A stretch of 64,000 nucleotides of DNA from Spodoptera frugiperda (lineage: Eukaryota > Arthropoda > Insecta > Lepidoptera > Noctuidae), in assembly GCF_023101765.2 (NCBI RefSeq), contig NC_064224.1:9938103-10002102 (forward strand), in the 5' to 3' direction. The translations under genes were made by a program, and so were the position numbers. The notes below the pieces were generated by a model. The model worked only from the letters and a program-made list of their open reading frames with translations, was not told the origin of the DNA and made no database searches. Of this stretch, positions 1 to 9,146 are shown one piece after another. Each line of letters opens with the position of its first letter. Positions within the stretch are counted from its first letter, which is position 1.

Positions 1-33
1 AACTCTTCAGCTTTATAATATTAGTATAGATTT
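1..33 (+). repeat. tail of repeat family R5
   Basis: The first bases match the 3' end shared by the copies ending at 1716 and 9690 (CTCTTCAGCTTTATAATATT and TATAGAT). It is a truncated tail cut by the window edge. Confidence 0.6.
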
Positions 34-251
34 TCGTGGCTTTTCATGGCTACCTTTGTCGAGTCGTAATTTTGGTGATGACGAATTATTAAGTCAGTAT
101 CAGTTTCGATATTTTTTCGATTGGTGGCTACTGTATGCTGTACTGTACTGATCCTGGTTTATATTACAAGAGTCGCAGTAGCAGAAAATGTGTAGTAATT
201 TTTCTATAAAGAACTTCCTCACGTTTCTGTTTGCGTCCAAATCAATCAAAA

Positions 252-497
252 TTATTATTATTAGTACTTATTACGGGATATTTACCATGTTTATTAATTT
301 TGATGAGTTTCCGATATTTCGGCACTGTTGCAAGCGAATCCATGCAAGCGAAGCCATGACCACGGATTAACTGAATGAGTTAATCCGTGATCATGGCGCC
401 GAAAACATTCGCGCCATCCGAAAATTAATAAACATGGTAAATATCCCGTAATAAGTTCTAATAATAGTGTTAGTGACCATGTCAGTTTAAAAACTTA
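252..497. repeat. fold-back MITE-like element
   Basis: Long inverted arms (left ACTTATTACGGGATATTTAC, right its complement at about 420-456) flank a core containing a second small palindrome around GGATTAACTGAATGAGTTAATCC. Diverged copies occur at 13556-13690 and 49722-49880. The right-hand tail reaches to within 19 bases of aminopeptidase exon A. Confidence 0.65.
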
Positions 498-515
498 TAT
501 GGTTATTATTACCAG

Positions 516-625
516 GCGACAATAAGCTCGTGGGCGTGCCGTATGAAGGTCCCTGGCTGCGAGGAGAACGCCATCCAGCTCTACAAGCAGTGGATGGACA
601 CTGAGAAGCCGGACGAGAACAACCC
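516..625 (+). CDS. aminopeptidase exon A
   Basis: The acceptor is ACCAG before GCGACA and the donor is CCC|GTGAGT. The frame reads ATISSWACRMKVPGCEEN and continues to DENNP, typical of the ERAP1_C region. The exon leaves phase 2, which the next exon completes as Pro. A MITE-like repeat ends about 19 bases before the acceptor. Confidence 0.85.
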
Positions 626-3246
626 GTGAGTAAACTGCAGTGATAAATGATAATAAATGATAAATGATATTTATTTCTGTAAATAGATTATAAAATAACA
701 CTTTTACACGTCAATATTTTAAGTAGCTAGATGAGGCCGGCATTTCCTATCCGACTACTCTGAGAAGAAATGCCGAAACAAACTCAGAGGTCATAGTCTG
801 ACCAACTAAACTAGGTATACCTAGCCTCAGCTCAGCAGTGGTGCTGTTTGACGAAGTAACTTGACTAGTTTCAAGCTAGGGTCTCATAGTTATGAGCAGT
901 ATTGCGCGATCATTACGCGGTTAACGCCGCTGAGCCAATTTCGCGATCCCCATCGCTCAGAATGTCTCTCATAACTGTCTGGGGCGTGAGGAGATTCGTT
1001 TCCCCTCGCTGTTTTTTGAGGCTGTGTTCATATGAAAATGTAATCATATTTGTGTATCATAGGCGTAGCCAGGGGGTTCAAACCCCTCCCGAAAAATGCG
1101 TGCCTAGACATTACAGAGCGTTATTTTTCTAGTTAGCTTAGTACATCCCCTGTTTGGCAAAGGTCTCTATGACTACCTATGAATCTGTTTATGACATATT
1201 ATTACATAAATTGTTCGTTTTTTTTTGGTCGACTTTCTTGTACCCCTCCCGATACTAAAACCTGGCTACGCCTATGTCGTGTATAATATGTGGTGTTATA
1301 ATATTGTGCTTTGGTTGCAGCATCCCGCTGGACCTGCGTCGCACGGTGTACTGCGTGGGCGTGTCGCGCGGCGCGGTGGCGGAGTGGCGCTGGGCGCTGG
1401 CGCGGGAGCAGCGCGCCAACGTGGCGGCCGCGCGCTCCGCGCTGCTCGCCGCGCTCACCTGCTCCAAGGACGTCTGGATCCTCGCGCAGTCAGTACCATA
1501 CACCATCTATTATATAAAAACTAGCTACTTCCGCGCGGTTTCACCCGCTCTACTCGGTTCCTATTAATCGTAGCGTGATGTTTTATATATGCCTATAACC
1601 TTCCTCGATAAATGCGCTATCCAATATAAAAAGAATTATTCAAATCGGACCAGTAGTTCCGGAGATTAGCGCGTTCAAACAGACAAACTCTTCAGCTTTA
1701 TAATATTAGTATAGATAAGTCGGATTTTCCTTCCTGACGTTATAACTCCAGAATGCACCAACCGATTTCCACGGTTTGCATTCGTTGGAAAGGTCTCGGG
1801 CTCCGTTAGGTTTATAGCAAGGAAAATTCAGGAAAAATTCAAGAGAAACGCAGAAAAACAGGTTTGCTAGTTACCTATATGAATCTTAAATCTATCTTGA
1901 TTTTTGACAGAAACTCCATACAACTTATGTCAAAAAACGTCTTGTATTCTAATAATACATGATCTACGCTTCTTCACCCATAAAGTAGATCGTGCGTAAG
2001 ATCAAAGCAACACAAAGCATACATCCATTACCGTAGGAGATATCTACTAACAACATTTGACTATCATCATGAAGAGCAAACTTTGAGCAATGTAATCCAA
2101 GCTCTGATTATACACAGGTACCTGGAATGGACAGTCACAGAAGGGTCTGGCGTGCGCAAGCAGGATGTACTGCCCGTGATCGTGAACATCATCAGGTCGC
2201 CCGTCGGATACTACGTCGCCAAGGACTTCATCTACACGAGGGTCGACGAGATTTACAATACGTGAGTGTTAAATAAAAGATTTCTTTTTTATGAGACATG
2301 CCGGTAATCGAGCAGACGTATTACCTGATGGTAAGCAATCGCCGCCGCCCATGGACACTTGAAACACCAGAGGCTTTACAAGTGCGTTACCGGCTTTTTG
2401 GGAGTTTGGAATTTAAGGGTTGTTGTTCGGGTATGGGGATGGGGAAGATTGGAAAGGTGGGAATTGGGCCTCCGGTAACCTCACTCACACAACGAAACAC
2501 AACGCAAGCGTTGTTTCACGTCGGTTTTCTGTGAGGCCGTGGTATTACTCCGGTCGAGCCGGCCCATTCGTTGGATTATCTCCCAAACTTGAAGTTAAGC
2601 ATCTTTTGGTTGGTGGTGAATAATATTATTTGTTCTGCAGGTTCAAGGGCCAGTACAGGCGTATGGGTGAAATGATCAAGACACTGCTGCAGCAGTTCAC
2701 CACCCAGAGAGAGCTGGACGAGGTGAGTAAACTGATACTTGGCTATTTTTGTAATAGTTTCTATTCAATCTACACCCAAAGAAGGTCTAAAAGACCATGA
2801 TGCTACGTCAATTTGAACTCGATATTAACCCGTTGTATGACGGAACGTAGATCTACGCGAGAAACAATATGTTTTCTATTGTATCTCATATACCGACAGA
2901 CTAGAGGTTAAAACTGCTAACGCCCAAATACTGAAACACTAAACATTTTTAAGTTGTACTTAAATATCGTTCTATTTCTGTCTTTTATAAAGAATTTGTA
3001 GAGACAGAACTATCTTTGAGAGTGTCTTAAAATTGAGTGACGTTTGAGTATTTGTCCATAAGTCTTATAAATAAATTGTGTATTACTTCTCCACAGTTCC
3101 TGGAGTGGCGTGAAAAGAACGCCCAGTACCTGGTAGACTCTAAGCTGGCTGTGAACCAAGCCATTGAGAACGCTCAAGTCAACATCAACTGGATCACAAA
3201 GAATAGGAAGAATGTCGTCGATAAACTCAGGGAGTTTTCCACGTAA
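516..3246 (+). CDS. M1-family aminopeptidase, C-terminal part (five last exons)
   Basis: Five exons (516-625, 1321-1488, 2118-2261, 2641-2722, 3097-3246) join in frame with phases 2, 2, 2 and 0 and give 217 residues ending at TAA. The protein resembles the helical C-terminal ERAP1_C-like domain of M1 zinc aminopeptidases: a WACR start, a PxDLR..VY step after about 36 residues, a middle KDVW, and a final INW helix. The catalytic HExxH and GAMEN motifs would be in upstream exons outside the window. The family removes N-terminal amino acids from peptides; the C-terminal domain caps the active site. The tail (KLREFST) has no hydrophobic GPI signal, unlike many moth midgut aminopeptidase N proteins, so a type II membrane (glutamyl/ER aminopeptidase-like) or soluble form is more likely. 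Which subfamily it belongs to cannot be decided from this part. Confidence 0.87.
1321..1488 (+). CDS. aminopeptidase exon B
   Basis: The acceptor is TTGCAG and the donor is CA|GTCAGT. The frame starts IPLDLRRTVYCVGVSRG and ends KDVWILAQ. The exon is strikingly GC-rich (many GCG/CGC codons) against the AT-rich introns, which also gives long antisense open frames that should be ignored. Confidence 0.88.
1528..1716 (+). repeat. repeat family R5, full copy
   Basis: It runs from CTACTTCCGCGCGGTTTCAC to the TATAATATTAGTATAGAT tail. Other copies are at 1-33 (tail), 9480-9690 and 27490-27645 (reverse). Probably a short non-autonomous element; its class cannot be settled by eye. Confidence 0.65.
2118..2261 (+). 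CDS. aminopeptidase exon C
   Basis: The acceptor is ACACAG and the donor is AC|GTGAGT. The frame reads YLEWTVTEGSGVRKQDV and on to GYYVAKDFIYTRVDEIYN. Helical ERAP1_C-type sequence; phase 2 at both ends. Confidence 0.87.
2285..2600 (+). repeat. SINE-like repeat family S2 inside aminopeptidase intron
   Basis: It shares with other copies the block GATGGTAAGCAATCGCCGCC, the CCATGGACAC..GAAACACCAGAGG block and the TCACGTCGGTTTTCTGTGAG block. It fills most of the short intron between exons C and D, ending about 40 bases before the next acceptor. Confidence 0.75.
2641..2722 (+). CDS. aminopeptidase exon D
   Basis: The acceptor is TTCTGCAG and the donor is GAG|GTGAGT. It encodes FKGQYRRMGEMIKTLLQQ and on to RELDE. 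The exon closes in phase 0. Confidence 0.85.
3097..3246 (+). CDS. aminopeptidase last exon
   Basis: The acceptor is CTCCACAG and the exon runs to TAA at 3244-3246. It encodes FLEWREKNAQYLVDSKLA and ends NRKNVVDKLREFST, the last helices of the M1 C-terminal domain. No GPI-attachment tail follows. Confidence 0.88.
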   Translation, partial: FLEWREKNAQYLVDSKLAVNQAIENAQVNINWITKNRKNVVDKLREFST

Positions 3247-4625
3247 GGAGCTTATACGTCACCGTTTGTCAGGGGAATAACGAGCGAGAGGTTTGCGGGC
3301 ATTAAACCTTCGCATCTACAATATTATCCTGGAGTCACAGCAACTGAAATTGGAATAAAATCTCCCCATTTTTCCCTAAATCGTGTTTTGTGATTGTCAA
3401 ATTGTAAATTTTCTGTCCAAATTTCCCCTTGTCGGTTTCAAAAATCGTGTTTCTATGTAGGTAGCTATTCTCCTGACAAAACTCGTGAAATTAGCAACAA
3501 ATGAGGCCAGTTGGTCCGTAGGAGTCCTAGTGCTTGTAAGTAGTGACTAGTAGCTAGATAAGTAGGCATTGTAGTAATTTGTATGTACTTAATGTGGCTG
3601 ACATTTTAATAAATCAAAGCTTCGCAAGTAGCGTGTCGCTTTATTAGTAATTCTCACAAATAGCTGACCGACAATCGACATACCTTAATGAATTAATTTT
3701 GTATGAAATAAAAAACGGCCTTTTCCTAATCCGGCTTGCCCATGAAACTGTATGTAAAAATGATTTTAGAAATTGAATATTTCAATTTATCAACAGTATT
3801 TTGAATCAGTATAATTTGACTTGAAATGTTTAATTTCTATGATCTGTCGAGTAGGTACTTAACTACACGTAGAACAAAACAGCCAATCACTAGCATTGTA
3901 GAACAAACGGTAGTTAGAAGCAAGTTTTATAACATTTAGTTTATTTTTAGTCCGCGCCGACAGCCTGGGACGCCATGGAAGGGACAGCCTAGCTTCATGA
4001 GTTCTATATTTGCGATACACAACATTTCTAGAGCTCGGCTGAGGCCGTTTGAGTATTACGTCGGAAAATAGACTTTATTGTGATAGGAATAAAGACTGTG
4101 ACAATGTTTCAGACAGTAAGAGTATAAATATCCAAATGAGGGGAAGCCCTTTCAACATGTCTGAATTTTTTATTGTAGTAATCAAATGCTGACAGATTTT
4201 TTACTTTTTCTATGACTTGGCGATGCTCTGCCGTGCACACATTTTGTTTTTTTAAATTAACTTCTGGCTTTATGTGTTTGTGTTGCCAATTAATAATTTT
4301 AATGGCTTTAATCGTTAGTTACCAGTGGACAAAACTAAAATTTCTTCCATCAGCCTCGTATGTTTTTATTTGTTATTATTTATGCATTTAATTTTAAGTT
4401 TTAGATGAATCTTGATAGAAAAAATCTAAAGAATTATGTATTTGTTCAATTTTTTATTTAATTGTGGCAATGATAATGGTGGTTTTAATTCTAATTTAAA
4501 TAATTTGTAGATATTGGATACCGTTGGCATAATGTGTAGTTATGTATTGTTAATGGTATAATAACTCCGTCCAGTACAAGTTTATGAATCGTTACTTATT
4601 TCATAAAAATACAATTAAAAATAAA
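3247..4625 (+). promoter_or_regulatory. aminopeptidase 3' region with polyadenylation signals
   Basis: AT-rich sequence follows the stop codon. AATAAA at 3608-3613 is a likely poly(A) signal (about 360 bases of 3' untranslated region), and a second AATAAA at 4620-4625 could serve a longer transcript. Nothing coding is visible. Confidence 0.45.
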
Positions 4626-4878
4626 TGTCTTTATTATATTTATTTGTTTTGTTTTATTTTCATTTATTTTTGTTACGTTTTCGACAGTCCACTCTTTTGT
4701 TTTTGTTGACTGACAAGCGATGGTGAGTTTTGTTTTTTGTTTTATTTTTGAAATATTATTTTGACACAACTTTTTTAATAATAATTACTCAAGTAGATAT
4801 GTAGGTGCTTTATCTGAATCACTCGAAAAAAAAATGAAAAGGTTTCATATGCCAAAAATCTTATCACCAGAGGATTTG

Positions 4879-5064
4879 GCTGCACGGTTAGCGCGGCGGC
4901 TGGGCAACTGGCTGCCGTGCAACGGGTCGCGGGTTCGATTCCCGCACGGAACAACTCTTTGTGTACCACAGATTGTCCGGGTCTGGGCGTGATGTGTATG
5001 TGAACTTGTATGTTTGTAAACGCACCCACGACACAGAAGAAAATCCTAATGTGGGGCAAAGTTT
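4879..5064 (+). repeat. tRNA-derived SINE family S1
   Basis: The 5' part resembles a tRNA with an internal RNA polymerase III B box (GGTTCGATTCC). It is followed by the family body (TTGTATGTTTGTAAACGCAC) and the ATGTGGGGCAA end with an A-rich tail. It is not a functional tRNA: no clean cloverleaf or 3' end is present. Confidence 0.75.
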
Positions 5065-5203
5065 TAATAAGAAAAAAAAAGAGGGGTCTTAAAAGTACAA
5101 TCACTGTAGTTATGACTGCACATTAATAATTTATGGAGACCCAACGCTCACTAGCGATCCTGGCAATATAGACCTCTTTATAAACATAAGTAATTTAGCT
5201 TTT

Positions 5204-5346
5204 TTGGAGGGGGGAAAATCATCCAATGACTTATCCCGCCTTGGACGAGGGAGTGTCAGACTCTTAATAACTAAAAACCACCTTGTTCCTACTCCTGCTT
5301 TGAGCCGGAGTCCCGGTAACCTGTTACGTTGTCCGCAGCTCCGGAT
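5204..5346 (+). repeat. repeat family R4
   Basis: It contains the family blocks GGGGAAAATCATCCAATGAC, GAGGGAGTGTCAGACTCTTA and CCTGTTACGTTGTCCGCAGC. Eight copies lie in this window in both orientations; a short open frame through it is not a gene. Confidence 0.75.
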
Positions 5347-6214
5347 TAACGAATTTAGCTACTTATTTTATTATAATTTTTATGAGAGATCATCTAGTTA
5401 CTTTTTATTAAAGAAGTAATTTACTTAGTGTAACATATTTCAGGGCCCTCAAGCGCAACAGAACACACACCAACCTGAACATGCCCAGTGCTGCCATCTC
5501 GTGCAATGTACAAATTTCCACCGCGCTCATATCGCTTTACCTGCATTTTATGAGAAACTAGCAATTTTTTATTACAGAAACTGTTGTTTCATTCCTTACT
5601 AGTAATATCCCTCAGGACAAGTCTTATTATCATAATACAAATTAGAAGTAAAGTAAGAAAATTAAGATAAAAACTGTATGGTTCATAACTTCTTACAAGA
5701 AAAACAATAAAAATCCTTATGCCAACGCGCCTGGTGGTAAGCGATGATACGGCTGACGATGGAACATGGCCTGCTCAGCAAGATATATGAATGTGTATAT
5801 ATTTTCAAGCTATAAATACTTAGATTAAAAATTGTTAAAATATTGATAAAGAAATAACACATTTTAGTGTAAAAATCTTAAAACACAAAACATTAATCGA
5901 TTGATTTTCTGAAATTGTATACTGTGTTAATTTGGTCAGATATTTTATTCAATTTTATCAACTACTTTTAGCACTTACTACCTCTTAGGAATAGGAAAAT
6001 GCTAAGGAGATACGAATACAAAATAAAAAATCCAGTTATATTTGTATAAATCTATATTGTATAATAAAAACGTTGAGTGTATACTTAGGCTAGAGTAAAT
6101 AATACTTTACAAAATGCTTCAATTTCGACATATCCACGACGGACGATGGCACCGCAGGTAACTTCAGTATACGAACCATGCCGTACTTGTACACGCTTAA
6201 ATACATTCTATTTA

Positions 6215-6320
6215 TACCGACACGCCTTTTATCCCTGATAGGGTAGGTAGAGGTGTAAATTACGACTGTACAATGTACACCCACTTGATTTCAGTTATGT
6301 TATTAGTCCACATATAATAG
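6215..6320 (-). repeat. fragment of SINE family S3 tail
   Basis: ACGCCTTTTATCCCTGATAG, GTAGGTAGAGGTGTA and CAATGTACACCCACTT match the S3 tail seen at 46724-46800 and 60140-60225. Confidence 0.55.
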
Positions 6321-7365
6321 AGGTCAAATAACTTATAAAATACAAACTTCGTACCGCCTCAAACATATTTTTTATCATCTTTTAAACCATCCCTAGACTT
6401 CCACAAACAATTCAGGAACAAAATTAATCAAATAGGTCCAACCGTTTTCAAGTTTTAGCGAGACTAACAAACAGCAATTGATTTTTATAATAGAAAGATG
6501 ATTTTATGGCATTATTAAAAAGGCGTAAAGTTTTTACGTATTAATATTATTATTTAAACGTGCACAAGACGCAAGCAGTATCCACAACTCAGTAAACTTT
6601 ACAATAGGTATAAAAAGTTACAATAAACTATACAATACTATAAACATTACCTTAGAGTATTTCAGATCATTACACTTATATTGTAACTAAACTAACTAAT
6701 ATAACCAAATAGTTATAACAATATATTTTAATAGGTATTTGTCATAATATCTTTCATAAGTTGTAACGGCATATAAACTGTTTCTGTCTCTTTCTAACAG
6801 GTAGTATTGAAAAGAGATAGCAGACAATAAGAAATGGTACATTTTACTAAAATGTTTCAATTCGTATACAAAAATAAAATAAGGTATTGTCCATTCTCAA
6901 GGTTAAATAAAATATAAATAAATCTTACAAAATTCAATTTTGAAAATAAATGCTTTTCAATCACAATCCAATTAAAGAAAAAATAAATAAAAACAATTTC
7001 GATACACAACCAAACATTTGAAATAATTTACAAATATATTTTTTTTAGTAGTCAACATTAAATATTTATTCTAATGGCAACTCTGGACAAAATGGCAGAA
7101 ATACACGAATTATAAAATTGGCACAAATACACTTATAAGGCACTCTTCATGTACTATACATTAAACATATTCACGTTTTACTAAATATTTACCTATAATG
7201 GAAGTAGATATAATAATATCGACTTGTCATAGTGATCCTTACTAAATATGTAAATCAATTCCTTTAGATATGTCTGTTTTATACATCAATTTTATGTCTA
7301 GTTAGAGTATCAACACCACAGAAGCTTAGAAAATAAACAATTTATAGTAGATATGTTTCACCATT

Positions 7366-7552
7366 TGTGTTATAAGTCCCTTGTAATAGGTGGTGAGCCT
7401 ATTTCCATACACCGGGCACTATTCCAGACTCCGTGCTACTACTGAGAACTTTTCGAAAAACTGAAAAAAAAAACCCAGTAATACTTGGCCCGTTTGCCGA
7501 GTGGCAAGTGCGATTGCCGGGCTAGGTATCTCGGGTTCGATTCCCGACTCAA
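7366..7552. repeat. rearranged SINE S3: reversed tail joined to forward head
   Basis: Positions 7366-7487 match the S3 tail in reverse orientation (TAAGTCCCTTGTAATAGGTG, CACCGGGCAC). Positions 7488-7552 match the tRNA-like head in forward orientation (GATTGCCGGGCTAGG, CGGGTTCGATTCCCG). The two halves point in opposite directions. Confidence 0.6.
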
Positions 7553-8155
7553 TAATATCGACTTATTATTATTATCTTGTAATCGGTAAATATTTACTAC
7601 TCCCTATTTTAATGGCAGTATTTTGTCAACTGGTAATACTACTGACACACATCAATCAAACATAACCCTTAGATAGTAGTCATAAGAATCACCTTACTTT
7701 ACTAAACTGACACTCGATCTAGACATAAAATTGATGAAATATAATCCTTATTACATTAACTATAGCTTCTCAATTCGTATAACACGTGTCTCTTAAACTA
7801 TTACAAATAATAATAGATTTGTACCTATGAAACCTGGCAACTTCATAGGTGACATATAAAAAGTAATAGTCGCACAATGTATGTCTATCTTATTGTAAAT
7901 ATATATAACAAATATTTATGAGAACATTAGTGTAAAAATGCTATCTGTCTTGGAACAAAATATAGTCTAAAATAAGATTTCTTTTGTTCAAATTGAACAA
8001 GTTATCAATTCATGGCCGTCATACAACATAACACTTATTTTAAAGAGACTGTCATCTAATATTGTACAGCAGTAATTCAAGTATCATAATATGTCATATC
8101 ATAGTTAAATAATGTCATTGAAGTTTAATATTGACATCTCTGAATTAATATATCT

Positions 8156-8305
8156 GTACCCTTAGTACGAGTTTGCTTTACGTTTCAAATAATCGAATGC
8201 GTGCGATCGGTGCTCTGATTGGTTGGTTTATTCGAGCCAGCCAATGAAAACACCGAAAGCGCTCTCGTTTCGATTACTTTAAATGCAAACTCATACTAAG
8301 GGTAC
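8156..8305. repeat. MITE M5 with GTACCCTTAGTA ends
   Basis: A 150-base palindromic element with inverted ends GTACCCTTAGTACGAGTTTG and its near complement. Copies are at 58034-58187 (complete) and 33289-33400 (one half). The core carries CCAAT-type motifs in all copies. Confidence 0.75.
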
Positions 8306-8504
8306 TGTTCTAAATGCATAAGTACATTGCTTGTGTCAAAAGGTGCATAAACAATAGTTTTGTCTTTAAAAGGAAAATAAACAACATACAATTAGTCATA
8401 GTCAGATACGATTGACCTAATTACTCAACAATAATGAGGGCTACCGTTTTATACTCACCAGATGGCACCAATATAGCTAATAAGTTTGTTCAATACAATT
8501 TTAA

Positions 8505-8815
8505 GTGTGGGAGAGCCATGTTTCGGCACTGCTGGGCCGGCTCGACCGGAGTGATACCACGGCCGACCAGAAAACTGATGTGGAACAACGCTTGCGTTGT
8601 GTGAGTGAGGTTACCAGAGGCCCTTCCCAATCCCCGATTTCCCAACTACCCATAAATTCGTAACCCCCAAAAGGCAAGACACTTGCCACGTGCCATTGGC
8701 ACCTGTAACACCTCTGGTGTTTCAAGTGTCTATGGGCGACGATGATTGCTTGTCAATCAGTTGATATACTTGATATACTATGTATAGCATATGCTCGTTT
8801 ACCGGCTTATACCAT
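8505..8815 (-). repeat. SINE-like S2, reverse copy
   Basis: Reverse complement of the S2 blocks at 2285-2600. It lies just beyond the stop codon of the shootin-like gene, so it is probably transcribed as part of its 3' untranslated region in the sense orientation of S2. Confidence 0.7.
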
Positions 8816-8952
8816 AAAAAAAAATACAAAATTAGCTAGTGTCATTGGACATTAAATTTTTGCATGAACATGAGCATAAATCAGCACCATCTGATGAGCA
8901 AAAAACAGTAGTCTTCATGAAATCGAATGGTACCTCTAGTTCCCCCCGTCCC

Positions 8953-9146
8953 TCAGACGTCGGGTTCCACAAACCCAGGTCGGGCAGTGGTCCTCCTCTT
9001 GCGCAGAGTGCCGAGGATGGCGAGCATCTCCTTCACAGCCTCCGGTTGTTCCTCCTTGGCCTTCTTCTCCGTGAACTTCTGGTCGGTGGACTTGAGGTGG
9101 AACTTGCCCCCCTTGATCTGGTCTACTATTGCGTCTATTGCCCCAC
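8953..9146 (-). CDS. shootin-like exon 9 with stop
   Basis: The acceptor is TTTCTAG; TGA lies at 8955-8953. It encodes GAIDAIVDQIKGGKFHLKST, then EAVKEMLAILGTLRKRRTTA and a short tail ending FVEPDV. The IKGG and ILGTL blocks resemble the C-terminal part of shootin-1. Confidence 0.84.

Larger units (their letters stand above)
4626..8952. other. convergent intergenic/3' region
   Basis: This AT-rich stretch lies between the tail-to-tail aminopeptidase and shootin-like genes. It holds S1, R4, S3 and S2 repeats and a MITE, with no credible exon. Much of the right half (about 6.3-8.95 kb) may be the 3' untranslated region of the shootin-like gene, but several minus-strand AATAAA sites exist (for example near 7065) and the true end cannot be chosen by eye. 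Confidence 0.5.

Noticed and set aside
1255..1567. long antisense and alternative-frame open frames over 1255-1567
   Set aside because: They are shadows of the GC-rich aminopeptidase exon B.
4920..4952. tRNA gene from the GGTTCGATTCC B box
   Set aside because: The B box belongs to SINE S1; acceptor stem and anticodon arm do not pair and a long repeat body follows.
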